Source: Bradyrhizobium hereditatis
GTDB lineage: Bacteria > Pseudomonadota > Alphaproteobacteria > Rhizobiales > Xanthobacteraceae
Reading direction: 5' to 3'
Assembly: GCF_020329435.1 (NCBI RefSeq)
Contig: NZ_JAGKJK010000011.1
Span: 186,001 to 250,000, forward strand
Length of the DNA stretch: 64,000 bases
Position numbers and translations under genes: made by a program
Notes under the pieces: generated by a model
Told to the model about the DNA's origin: nothing
The model's database searches: none
What the model saw: only the letters and a program-made list of their open reading frames with translations
Shown here: positions 28,186 through 36,710 of the stretch, in pieces
How positions within the stretch are numbered: position 1 is the stretch's first letter
How the letters are laid out: every line of letters begins with the position of its first letter

Positions 28186-29568
28186 TTGCCGACACACGCA
28201 CTTAAGGCCGTCCCGGAAACGGAGGCATCCAATGGAGCTGAGCTGCGAGATGCTACTTTCGCTTCCCTTGAGGGGCACGCTTGCACCGAAGCGGCGCAGG
28301 CTCTCACCGAAGCAGTTTATGAACAGGTGCTGCATCAGTTGGCCCGCGCAGAGGCTACGGGGGCAGCCAAGACGAACCGCAAGAAACTCAAGCTAGCTAT
28401 CGCAGCTTTCCTAGCTGATCTGCTGACCACTAACAGCAAATGGGTCTTTCGGTCACTAAAGACAGACGGCTTCACAGGCGCTCCTGTAGGAGCCCGCGTG
28501 TTTCTTCCCCTCCAACTAGCTCTAAGAGAACTGGACCTTGTGGAACATCAGGAGGGCGTCAATCAGTGGTTTGGCGGGTTTGATGAGGGCGGCCCGGATT
28601 TGGTCAGTCGGCGGTATGCTTCGCGCTATCGTCCTACAGATAAGCTCCTTGCGCTCGCAGCCGAGCACGGGATTACTTTGGACAACGCGGTTGATCACTT
28701 CGACTACGGCTTGCCGAAGCACCCGCTGCAGAAGCGCGCCGCGAGCACGCGGGATGCAGGCCGCAAGGTTCGGGGCAGCATCATGAAGTTCGAGCACACG
28801 GACCTGTCCCAAAAGCTGGAAGCAGACGTGCGGGAGCTGAATGAGTTTCTTGCAAAGCAGTCCCTCGGCGGTGGCTGCATACACCGTGGCTATGTCCGCA
28901 TCTTCCAGAACGGCGACGCCTCACACTTCAATTGGAATCAGGGCGGGCGTCTTTACAGCCAACCCGCAACCACGAACTACCAACAGCAGAGCGGCGAAAA
29001 GCGCCTTGAAATGACCGTCAATGGCTCGCCGGTAGTCGAGATTGATCTGCGAGCAAGTTACCTGACCATCTTCCACGCTTGGCATGGCGTGCAACTCGAC
29101 AGGGAAAAGGACCCCTACTTTATCCCTGAACTGGGCGAGGAGGCGCGGGACATCGTCAAGCTTTGGGTGGCCGCGACGTTCGGGAATACCGCGCTGCTCC
29201 GCAAATGGCCTTCGGACCTCCTGAAGAACTACGAAAAGGACCACGGGCATCCTTTGGACCGAAAGCGATACACTGTGGGCAAGCTTCGGGATGAGATCAT
29301 CGCTCACCATCCCATTCTTGAACGCTGGGGCCAGCCCATAGGCGGCCGTGTTCGCACTTGGGCGGACCTTATGTTTGCGGAGAGCCAGGTAATTGTTGGG
29401 ACGATGGTCGCGCTAATGAAAATGCGGGCCATCCCAAGCCTAGCCGTGCACGACAGCCTGATTGTGCCTCAAGAGCATGCCGCCGTGACCTGCGAAGTCT
29501 TGCGCAGCTCTTATTGGTACCATCTGCATGCGGAGCCTCTAATCAAGGTCAACAGACGATCACCATGA
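28186..29568 (+). CDS. Divergent family-A DNA polymerase-like (palm domain) protein
   Basis: 460 residues from a TTG with GAGAGGAAGAAG upstream; no ATG or GTG precedes the conserved part. Three segments match family-A polymerase order: motif A-like VVEIDLRASYLTIFHA (Asp287), motif B-like KLWVAATFGN (Lys325, Phe332-Gly333), and motif C-like LAVHDSLIVP (His422-Asp423), with ESQVIVGTMVALM before motif C like the O/Q-helix region of Pol I. GGRLYSQP ahead of motif A fits the divergent Pol A relatives of mobile elements (the TV-Pol-type group). No 3'-5' or 5'-3' exonuclease domain is present. It probably acts in replication or repair of the element. Confidence 0.55.
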   Translation: MPTHALKAVPETEASNGAELRDATFASLEGHACTEAAQALTEAVYEQVLHQLARAEATGAAKTNRKKLKLAIAAFLADLLTTNSKWVFRSLKTDGFTGAPVGARVFLPLQLALRELDLVEHQEGVNQWFGGFDEGGPDLVSRRYASRYRPTDKLLALAAEHGITLDNAVDHFDYGLPKHPLQKRAASTRDAGRKVRGSIMKFEHTDLSQKLEADVRELNEFLAKQSLGGGCIHRGYVRIFQNGDASHFNWNQGGRLYSQPATTNYQQQSGEKRLEMTVNGSPVVEIDLRASYLTIFHAWHGVQLDREKDPYFIPELGEEARDIVKLWVAATFGNTALLRKWPSDLLKNYEKDHGHPLDRKRYTVGKLRDEIIAHHPILERWGQPIGGRVRTWADLMFAESQVIVGTMVALMKMRAIPSLAVHDSLIVPQEHAAVTCEVLRSSYWYHLHAEPLIKVNRRSP

Positions 29569-30020
29569 CACTAGACCCCCCTAGGGTTACCTTAAGGGGG
29601 ACCACCTATAGCTGCTAGCAGCTAATATACACCGGAAGAGAGAGGGGAGGGGGGAGGAGCGCCGGAGGGGGCCCGGAGCATAACGGAGAACGAATTTGAC
29701 ACTACCGACAGCTGGTCCTGCCAAGGCTCGCGGTGTTGCAAAAACGTGATTTGGGCAGCAGGGTCGGAGAGGGGCGCCGAGCCCAGCATACTCCTCAGAG
29801 GCCAGAAGGGACTCTGGATTCGTTTCCAGCTCCTTCGGCCAACAGGGTAGCGGACGCCCAAACGCCTCCCAGTGGACTCCGTAGAGTCATATGGAGGTGT
29901 CTCATCGGTTTTCGCGGGGGCATTGGAAACCGCAGGCACCCGAGAGGTAGCACTTGCCTGGCATCGCACGCGAGCACTAGACTCGGTCGTAACACTTTGA
30001 ACCGTCGAGGGGCTGGGACC
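29569..30020. other. Intergenic region, GC-skewed, with a perfect 14-bp palindrome
   Basis: About 450 bases. A palindrome AGCTGCTAGCAGCT lies near 29,609-29,622, followed by a purine-only run (AGAGAGAGGGGAGGGGGGAGG type) near 29,635-29,660. No convincing gene on either strand. It may hold the promoter of the small secreted protein at 30,021. Confidence 0.4.
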
Positions 30021-30347
30021 ATGAACCGCATTTCACTTCTCGTGCTGCTGCTTGTGAGTTGGTACACGTCATCAGCGCACGCCCAGGCATGGAGAAACTG
30101 CATTCAAGGTTCAATCGGTCCCGGTGGGTGTGACTCGATTGGTCCCGGTGGTGGCAGGTCCATCGGTCCCGGAGGCGGGCTGTCAATTGGTCCGGGTGGT
30201 GGACTATCGATCGGTCCGGGAGGCGGACAATCAATCGGCCCCGACGGTGGCTTGTCCATCGCCCCGGGTGGAGGACTAGGGCCGGACCGCGATTGGAGCC
30301 GTGGATTAGACCCAAGGACAATCGGTCGCGATAACGACGACGACTAG
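30021..30347 (+). CDS. Small exported protein with SIGPGGG tandem repeats
   Basis: 108 residues: a Sec signal peptide (1-24, LLVLLLVSWYTSSAHA-QA), then seven or so tandem copies of the 7-residue unit GPGGGxSI (residues 33-84), and an acidic Arg/Asp tail ending DNDDD. The repeat is imperfect at DNA level (21 bp), with variants GPGGC, GPDGG and APGGG. Similar repeat proteins are common in Bradyrhizobium. No function is known. The glycine-rich repeat suggests an extended or beta-roll periplasmic or surface chain. A single Cys sits in the first repeat and one precedes it. Confidence 0.75.
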   Translation: MNRISLLVLLLVSWYTSSAHAQAWRNCIQGSIGPGGCDSIGPGGGRSIGPGGGLSIGPGGGLSIGPGGGQSIGPDGGLSIAPGGGLGPDRDWSRGLDPRTIGRDNDDD

Positions 30348-30793
30348 ATGCCACGGCCCGGATCACGCTCCAGCATTAGCTTGACCGCTGTGAGGGCGTA
30401 TGGGGGCCCCAAGCGGTACTGTTCGAAAGGCCACTCGGCTCTCTGAAGTCGAGCAGAGGCCTTTGGCTTTAGCCCTCGCTTTTTGAAGCCAGGGGGTGGG
30501 GTTGCTCCTGGAAACGGTACCATACCGCCAGATGGGACCCAAAATGCCCCCCGTTCCCCCGCTTGGCTACCCAGCGCACCGGATTGCCAAACCGAACACA
30601 GGCTTAGCTAGGGCTAAGCCGGGGAAGCTGCTCATATTTATGCACACTGGGGGGCGGGGTGCATCTACGAGAGCGTAGGCGGCCAGGGCTAGAGGCGCCC
30701 AGGAAGCCCACACAGCTCGCTGTGCCCACTGCCCCGCGCCCCTTAGGTAATGTGCGCCACGCGCCCTGCTGCCCTTGGTGGCTGCTCCTTCTC
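30348..30793. other. Intergenic region, no gene seen
   Basis: About 445 bases between the repeat protein and the end of the serine recombinase gene. It contains GC-rich stretches and several short purine runs but no coding frame with recognisable features. It might contain terminators of the two converging genes; none is convincing. Confidence 0.45.
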
Positions 30794-31465
30794 TCAAGCC
30801 CGTTCCAGAATGTTTGCGATTGACTGGGCGTACCATTGGCCACCGCGTGCCGTGGCTATCCCTCGTGCGTTGAGCGCCTCCGCGATTTCCCTGAGTGTTC
30901 GCGCGCCCGCCCTCTGAGCCTCTCGAATGATGGGGAGGACATTCGCAGCATACCGATCTGCTTCCGCCTTCACGGCCTCAACTGCGCCCTTGCGAGCCGC
31001 GTGGAGCCTTGGGTTGCCCAAGGTGACCCCACGAGCCTTTGCAGCCGAAAGGGCCTGCCGCGTGCGGGTCGAGATCAGCGCGCGTTCCTTCTCGGCCAGG
31101 GCGGCAAAGAGGTGCAGCACGAACGGGTCTACGTCGGGGCCAAGCTCAGCGACCACGAAGGGCACCTTGTGGGCCATGAGGCCGGAGATGAAGTGAACGT
31201 CGCGGCTGAGCCGGTCGAGCTTCGCCACACCCACATGGCACTTGAGCTTTCGGGCTGCAGCCAGGGCGGCCTTGAGCTGTGGCCTGCGGTCCAGCGCGTC
31301 CGAGCCCTTGCCCGTCTCGACCTCAACGAACTCCCGGGCCACCTCGTATCCCTCGGTGGCCGCGAAGTGGGCGAGGGCGTTTCGCTGCGCCTCAATGCCC
31401 AAGCCTGACCGGCCCTGAGCCGAGGTGGATACGCGGACGTAGGTGATTAGGGGAGCCGTAGACAT
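30794..31465 (-). CDS. Serine recombinase (resolvase/invertase family)
   Basis: 223 residues from the ATG at 31,465. The N-terminal catalytic domain has the nucleophile Ser13 in YVRVSTSAQG, the LDRLSRD arginine motif at 83-89 and the helix-E region EKERALISTRTRQAL. The C-terminal DNA-binding part (about 145-223) has an HTH with LREIAEALNARGIATARGG. Length and layout match the Tn3 resolvase / Hin invertase group. It starts just beside an AT-rich dyad that may be its crossover or operator site. Confidence 0.93.
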   Translation of the reverse strand: MSTAPLITYVRVSTSAQGRSGLGIEAQRNALAHFAATEGYEVAREFVEVETGKGSDALDRRPQLKAALAAARKLKCHVGVAKLDRLSRDVHFISGLMAHKVPFVVAELGPDVDPFVLHLFAALAEKERALISTRTRQALSAAKARGVTLGNPRLHAARKGAVEAVKAEADRYAANVLPIIREAQRAGARTLREIAEALNARGIATARGGQWYAQSIANILERA

Positions 31466-31485
31466 GCAAAGGTCCTCGCGACCAT

Positions 31486-31523
31486 TTGTATAAAACATAT
31501 ACGACCATTTAGTTTTTATACAA
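31486..31523. promoter_or_regulatory. AT-rich 10-bp inverted repeat, candidate res/operator site of the serine recombinase
   Basis: TTGTATAAAA and TTTTATACAA face each other across 18 bases, 20 bases upstream of the recombinase start. Serine resolvases bind 28-30 bp dyads of this kind for recombination and autorepression. It may also contain the -10 element of the recombinase gene. Confidence 0.55.
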
Positions 31524-31524
31524 C

Positions 31525-31565
31525 ATGCGATTTGGAATCCCACTGATTCCGTTTTGCATGGCTGA
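31525..31565 (+). repeat. Repeat copy A with paired GANTC sites
   Basis: Reads GCGATTTGGAATCCCACTG then ATTCCGTTTTGCATGGCTG. The core GGAATC-N5-GATTCC is an inverted repeat carrying two GANTC (CcrM) sites. Copies B and C lie at 38,105-38,145 and 38,226-38,268, in the same orientation. Together the three copies bracket the six-gene operon. Confidence 0.7.
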
Positions 31566-31661
31566 TCGGGGTCTCCGGCGCTTTTGGATGAGCTTGGTTG
31601 CGGTAGGCCTCCCGAGTAGTCAACTACTGAACGTTGAGCAACGGATTCGGCAAATGAAGAG

Positions 31662-32102
31662 CTACCCCGTTGTCAGGCCCATCTTCCCCGCAACTATCTT
31701 TGCAAACTCAATCTGCTCGGGAGTTGGCTCGCACGAGCTCGGGTCGCCTGACACGATCCGCGCGACTATCGTCGCCCGAATGGCATCAATCGGGCCGTAG
31801 CTTGCGAATGCCGTCTTCTGTTCTATCGTTAGATCAAAATCTGGGCAGAGCCCCTCACGTCGCATCACGATGCGTGCCGCCTCGTTCAATGCCACAGCAG
31901 ATTTCTGCTCTTCGTTCAGATCAGTATAAGGATTTAGCACCACGCAATTGTCCTCTGCAGCTAGACCAGCCACGTCTGGACGGCCACGAAAGAAGTCGAG
32001 TTCGCCCGGCCAAGGCTCTCGCAACGACACGTCGCCTGCTACAATTCGGACTATTGTGGGAGGGGCTGTTCGCGCCACGCTCTGAGTTCTTTCTTCAACC
32101 AC
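31662..32102 (-). CDS. Small acidic repeat-containing protein, last gene of the Cys-peptide operon
   Basis: 146 residues from a GTG that lies inside the end of the upstream membrane-protein gene (52-base overlap). No signal peptide or membrane segment. Two internal similarities are visible: NEEQKSAVALNEAARIVMR against IEQKTAFASYGPIDAIRATIV, and TIVRIVAGD against TIVARIVSGD. It is probably a soluble helical protein in the cytoplasm. The overlap shows coupling to the operon. I do not recognise a family. Confidence 0.6.
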   Translation of the reverse strand: MVEERTQSVARTAPPTIVRIVAGDVSLREPWPGELDFFRGRPDVAGLAAEDNCVVLNPYTDLNEEQKSAVALNEAARIVMRREGLCPDFDLTIEQKTAFASYGPIDAIRATIVARIVSGDPSSCEPTPEQIEFAKIVAGKMGLTTG

Positions 32103-34030
32103 TCGATATTCGCAACGGGGGCGTTTTGCGCAAGGAATGCTCGATCGAGAATAACAAATATTCGCTGGTTCTTATTGGCGGTAGCGATAGCTGCAGCCCC
32201 GGTGGGCGTACCCATTAATACTTTAGCTGAGCCTTGCACACGGCACACTTGTGCGTCCATGAGCAAGGGCCCCTCGGACGAAGTGAGTGCGCCCAGTCTG
32301 CGACAGCCATCTAATTTCGCTTCTCCGATGTCAGCTTCACTGTCAACGAGGCCAAATAGCAATACGTCACCAGTTGGAAGATTCACACGTCCGGACATGG
32401 GCGAATCTAACCTAAGCACCCGACCAGTCTCAAAGAGTTCAGGATAGTCGGCGAAAGTAACATTGAAATTGCTTTGATCGAAACCGGCCTGCCCGATGTA
32501 TGTGTCCTGCCAATGGATTGGCCGTGTTGCCAAGGTATACACCGCCGCCACGACAGCCAGGCTGGCTGGCATGAGCGCGAAGCCGGCAGCAAGTCTTTGT
32601 GCCGCCAAAAGATGCGATACCCCACAAGCCGCTATGGCTAGCAAGCTCAGCAGGATGTCTCGAAGGAAAGCGGGCCACAGTGTCGCCATCTCCAAAACTC
32701 TGAGAAGGGCCCGAGGATCAGAATAGATTTGGTTGTTGAGCACGAAGCTATTGTCACCAACCACCACCCAGCGAGCATCGCCGGTGTCAGATGCTACCGC
32801 CAACGGCAATCGGCCCGTTCTGTCACCGCGCTGCCAAACGTAGTCTCCGACCCAAAGCCACTCATCAATGTCACGCTCGGCCCACCAACCGTCTCCTGAG
32901 ATCAGAACTTTGTCCCAAAGCGACCCCGCGGCGACACTAGCCCCGCGGTTCAAAATCGAGGCCTGCGGCCAATCAAAAAAATCGAGGACGCGGAGGGGGC
33001 CTGAGTCATCTGTGTTGCCGGGCGGTACCGTCAGATCATTCCGTAACAAGGACTTGCCAGTTATTTCGCGAATGCGCTCCGAGCTTCCACCGAGGTTGTT
33101 GTGTTCGCCGAAAAGGATCACAGTCCACTTGCGTGTCCGCGCCAGTTGGCCAAGTAACTCGTTGGCTTCCCGCCCAATCTCTGTGCGAGACGGAACTGTT
33201 AACCAGGGCAACAGCACCGTGGCGTGAGGAGGTATTTTCTCGGGTGTGGTCACTTGCTTTGCCGCGATACCAGCAAAATTTAGGGCCCTTTCATAGTTCC
33301 TAAAGAAACTCGCTTCGCTGGTCTCGTCGGCTGTGGGAGTGAAAACAAAGACCTCATTTCCGCTACGCGGAGGCGTCCACAACCAGGAGACAACTATCAG
33401 CGCAACGGCAATGCCGATCGGAAGAGCGCCCCCGAGCGAATGCCGCTTTTTGGTTGCCGCCCATGCGCCCAGGCCGCACGCTGGCAACGCGGAAAGAGCC
33501 ATCTGAAGCTGGGGCGATCCACCCAGGCGGTGTGCGGCGAAGCCAATCACAAGGACGAATGTTCCGCCGATCATAGCCTGGATCGCAATTCGCGGCTTCA
33601 ACGCTGCTATGCACAGGATAGCGAGTAAGGCCGGCGCCGTGCTTTCGAGCCCCACGAAAAACAAAGCTTGCGCACTAAGCTGTTGAAGTGTTCCGACGAA
33701 CGACGTCTCCAACAACAGAATGGCTGCACCAACAGTCGGGGCCGCAGAAAAAGCAAGCACAGCTGCAGCAAGAGTGGACGTAGCGAGCGGCGAGGGAATC
33801 AACCCTGAGAGCACTGCGGCGACTGTGAGAAAAGAAACTGCGGCGACTGTGAGAAAAGAAATTGCGTTACCCGCCATCTTCGACTGCACCGCGACAATCA
33901 GGGCGATGCCGGCGAAAGTCGGACAAAGAAGATGCCAGGGCGACATTAGTGGAAATGCAAAACTGCTGATTCCAGCCGCTGCCGATATGGCGGCGCATTG
34001 CCCCGAAGGCCTAATTAGCAAAAACGACAT
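32051..34030 (-). CDS. Large polytopic membrane protein with periplasmic alpha/beta domain, unknown function
   Basis: 659 residues. About seven or eight membrane helices occupy residues 8-215. A predicted periplasmic domain (230-455) follows, with alternating strands and helices (FVFTPTADETSEAS, TVLLPWLTVP, WTVILFGEHNNLGG), resembling the class I amidotransferase-like / DUF4350-GldG-type fold. Two further helices lie near 460-500, then a C-terminal extracytoplasmic domain. The gene overlaps the upstream large membrane gene by 20 bases and the downstream small gene by 52. The family assignment of the ectodomain is only by pattern. A 24-bp tandem duplication lies in its N-terminal membrane region. 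Confidence 0.75.
   Translation of the reverse strand: MSFLLIRPSGQCAAISAAAGISSFAFPLMSPWHLLCPTFAGIALIVAVQSKMAGNAISFLTVAAVSFLTVAAVLSGLIPSPLATSTLAAAVLAFSAAPTVGAAILLLETSFVGTLQQLSAQALFFVGLESTAPALLAILCIAALKPRIAIQAMIGGTFVLVIGFAAHRLGGSPQLQMALSALPACGLGAWAATKKRHSLGGALPIGIAVALIVVSWLWTPPRSGNEVFVFTPTADETSEASFFRNYERALNFAGIAAKQVTTPEKIPPHATVLLPWLTVPSRTEIGREANELLGQLARTRKWTVILFGEHNNLGGSSERIREITGKSLLRNDLTVPPGNTDDSGPLRVLDFFDWPQASILNRGASVAAGSLWDKVLISGDGWWAERDIDEWLWVGDYVWQRGDRTGRLPLAVASDTGDARWVVVGDNSFVLNNQIYSDPRALLRVLEMATLWPAFLRDILLSLLAIAACGVSHLLAAQRLAAGFALMPASLAVVAAVYTLATRPIHWQDTYIGQAGFDQSNFNVTFADYPELFETGRVLRLDSPMSGRVNLPTGDVLLFGLVDSEADIGEAKLDGCRRLGALTSSEGPLLMDAQVCRVQGSAKVLMGTPTGAAAIATANKNQRIFVILDRAFLAQNAPVANIEWLKKELRAWREQPLPQ
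33813..33860. repeat. Perfect 24-bp tandem duplication inside a membrane helix region
   Basis: The 24-base unit at 33,813-33,836 is repeated exactly at 33,837-33,860. Being a multiple of three, it keeps the frame and duplicates eight residues (FLTVAAVS type) within the hydrophobic N-terminal part of the 659-residue protein. It looks recent because the copies are identical. Confidence 0.9.
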
Positions 34031-36638
34031 TCACTGTCTGACCAAGACCAGAAAAACGCCTTTCGTGGAGCAATTCCACAGCGATCATATCTTCGTCATC
34101 TGACGACGCCCAGGACACCATCCATTCCATCATATCCGGTCCTATCAATCGGCTTTCACACTGCGTTATCTTAGCCTTTCTGGGACACGCCGCTTTCACA
34201 AACGAAAGTGAGCGGTTGCGCAGCTCCTTCAGGTACCCCACCGGATCTTCATTGAGTGTTGGAAAATGGAGGAGGGACTGGTGGGGAGTTGAAGGGCTCC
34301 TCGTCTCGTCTTGGAATGTGCCCTTAACTGCAGTCTTTCCGTCAACCAGCATGATGTACTCAGGAAGGTGCGGATGCTGTTCGTTGCTCTGCTGCTGAAA
34401 AATATCTCGCGGCATAGGATCGTCGACGTCTTTTCCCAACAATGCCGCAGCTAGTTGTTGTTCGCGGAGCTTGCCGAGGGCAGAGGGAGATGTGCCTTCC
34501 CAAATGTCTCCGACCGAATCATCGGAAAATTGATCACTCGAAAACCCCACATTGAACAGCCCGCTTGTGCGCGGAAACCTCGTTGGCCGAACCGTATAGG
34601 ATTGCATGAGTGCGTCGCTCGCGCGTTCTTTCAAACGACTCGTTTGCTTTGCCACCGTTATGGTGCGTATGTCGCGCAGAAGCATCGCCCCCCGTCTATT
34701 CAGGATTCCGCCCGGTCGCGAATCCTCGCCCACGGAAAGGCCAATCGACCGTTGCGTAACGAGCCCGAGGCCTTCTATCCAGGCGCGTATCTCCGGGCTC
34801 GCCGCCTGTTCCGGACTAAACAGAACCGTCAGGTCTCCGCCCCTCTCCAAGTGTGAAATAACATGTTGCGCGCTTGGCAGTTGACGCACATCGGGCTGAA
34901 CAAGCAACCACCGACTACTCGCAGAAAGCTCAGTGATTTCTAATCCAGGTCTAGAGGACGACGGATTCAGGTCGTATTTCGCCATCGCCGAGATGATGCG
35001 CGCAAAGCTTCTTTCACCAGGCGCGATCAGCTGTTTGAGAAACTCAGTACGAACGCTGCCGCCGATAACAACCTTCAAACCGTAATCACGGCCCTCGACA
35101 GGGGGATCGAACGAGCTGAATCCAACTCGTGAGGCAGACCCAATCACCAGCCCTAGCGTCAACCCCCCAGCCACCAATGCGAGCGGATGACGCCACACCG
35201 CCACAACGCAAGCAAAAGCAGCGAGCGCGAGAACACTCCATCCCCAAACCTTGAGAGAAGCTTGATGGGTGAGCGCGTTGACAATGGAATTAAAAAGGGC
35301 CTTGTACTGACCCGCAAAAAACGAAAAATTCGACCAGGGCGTGCTGTCGAGGACAGCGACAACGGCGCCGCTACCAACGGTTAGACCTGCAACAGAAGTA
35401 TGATTCCCAAAGCGGAGAGAAACGCGAGGCATAAACTTTCCGAATCGATTAGCACGTGAATAATCGCCGGGTTCGGAGAATGATAGGCCGTAGCTTGCAA
35501 GTTCTACTGAGTGCATAGGCAACAAGCTTACGCTTGCCCCGGTCTGCCAAGCCCACGGTTCGCCCGTTGCATTGATTTTACCAAACGCGAAATCTACCCA
35601 ACTCGTAGTCGGCACATTCGGCAGTCCTCGTGCATCGAAAACGGCATTGGTGCCAATCATCACGCCGAATCGTCTCAGGAACGCGTTTAGGTTCTGCGTG
35701 CTGTCAAAAAGGTCGGTGTGATCGGCAACTACAATCAGCCTGCCGCCTCCTCTTATCCACGCCTCTAGCCGATTTGAAAATTCTAACGAAAGCGCTTCGG
35801 ACGGCATTTTCAGTACAAACGCTGCGTCCGTTTGCGGGAGGGGCATGTCTTCGGTCTCGAACGCTGATGCTGTTCCGACGAGTCTCGCGGCATGATGGAG
35901 TAAGAGACTGTAGGTGTAATTCGCGGCTCGGCCGAAATCGGACGGTCCAAATGAGGCTAGGACCGTTTCCCAGCGTCCGTGGGACTCATCGAAGACAATT
36001 GAGCTGATTGGTCGCGTCGGAAGGAGCAGGGCAATTATCAGGCCAAGAAGGCAGCCTGGGCCTAGCCAAACGACAAGTCGGCGTGAAGAATCGTCCACGC
36101 TCAATCTCAAGAACGGAATCACGCCCGCAATCGGCAGCAGCACCAAAACCGCACGGAAAGTGGGCGAAGTAAACGTTTCATATGTGATCCATCGAGCGCC
36201 CCCCAAGTTCACGCAAAGAAGCACCGCTAGACTGCTGATGATGAATGCAGCTGTAGCTCGAAGCCCAATGTCGCGACCTAATATGACTGCAGCGGTTAGG
36301 GCAGGCAGGCTCAAGAATACTAGTGAACCGACATGCACAGATACTTCGGACAGGTCGGACAGGGACTGAAAGTGGAATGCAAGGAGCTTGATGGCGGTCA
36401 GCGCAAGGATTGCTGTAGCTCCCGCGCCATTTAGGCGAGCCAACCAAAGAGCCAGCGGAAGCGCCACAGTGAAGCTGGACTCGCCAAGGAAGAGTACGAT
36501 TGCGGCGACAACGCTGAGGCAGACGCGTGTTGCAATTGACTCGAATCTCGGAGCAAGCGGCAGAGCCACTGCGGCGAGAAGTTTAGCAGCCTCGTTCCCC
36601 TCGATGATCGCTAAAGTACCTAAGGTCGTTGTGACCAA
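34011..36638 (-). CDS. Very large polytopic membrane protein, unknown function
   Basis: 875 residues from a TTG at 36,638, the only start codon of the usual three in this frame. The N-terminal third holds about nine membrane helices. Two predicted periplasmic alpha/beta domains follow (about 215-430, with AWIRGGGRLIVVADHTDLFDS; and 495-690, with LERGGDLTVLFSP), separated by a helix pair near 460-490. Then comes a long soluble tail. Both domains look like degenerate amidotransferase-like/GldG-type modules, and the protein shares architecture with the 659-residue neighbour. The frame is open without stop back to the TAA of the Cys-repeat peptide gene (24 codons). A likely first helix (WAVFVWALVTTTLGTLA) extends into that gap, so the true start is uncertain. 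Confidence 0.75.
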   Translation of the reverse strand: MVTTTLGTLAIIEGNEAAKLLAAVALPLAPRFESIATRVCLSVVAAIVLFLGESSFTVALPLALWLARLNGAGATAILALTAIKLLAFHFQSLSDLSEVSVHVGSLVFLSLPALTAAVILGRDIGLRATAAFIISSLAVLLCVNLGGARWITYETFTSPTFRAVLVLLPIAGVIPFLRLSVDDSSRRLVVWLGPGCLLGLIIALLLPTRPISSIVFDESHGRWETVLASFGPSDFGRAANYTYSLLLHHAARLVGTASAFETEDMPLPQTDAAFVLKMPSEALSLEFSNRLEAWIRGGGRLIVVADHTDLFDSTQNLNAFLRRFGVMIGTNAVFDARGLPNVPTTSWVDFAFGKINATGEPWAWQTGASVSLLPMHSVELASYGLSFSEPGDYSRANRFGKFMPRVSLRFGNHTSVAGLTVGSGAVVAVLDSTPWSNFSFFAGQYKALFNSIVNALTHQASLKVWGWSVLALAAFACVVAVWRHPLALVAGGLTLGLVIGSASRVGFSSFDPPVEGRDYGLKVVIGGSVRTEFLKQLIAPGERSFARIISAMAKYDLNPSSSRPGLEITELSASSRWLLVQPDVRQLPSAQHVISHLERGGDLTVLFSPEQAASPEIRAWIEGLGLVTQRSIGLSVGEDSRPGGILNRRGAMLLRDIRTITVAKQTSRLKERASDALMQSYTVRPTRFPRTSGLFNVGFSSDQFSDDSVGDIWEGTSPSALGKLREQQLAAALLGKDVDDPMPRDIFQQQSNEQHPHLPEYIMLVDGKTAVKGTFQDETRSPSTPHQSLLHFPTLNEDPVGYLKELRNRSLSFVKAACPRKAKITQCESRLIGPDMMEWMVSWASSDDEDMIAVELLHERRFSGLGQTVNVVFAN

Positions 36639-36710
36639 TGCCCATACGAAAACGGCCCAATCTTTCGATCGGGCCGCAGTCCGATGGATGGTACTGATCG
36701 TAGACAGTTG

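Noticed and set aside
29622..29969. Minus-strand 115-codon frame between the polymerase-like and repeat-protein genes
   Set aside because: Ser/Pro/Arg-rich with no structure, covering purine-run DNA. Not convincing as a gene.
30102..30270. Short-period repeats that could suggest a CRISPR array
   Set aside because: The 21-bp periodicity encodes the in-frame GPGGGxSI protein repeat. There are no unique spacers and no cas genes.
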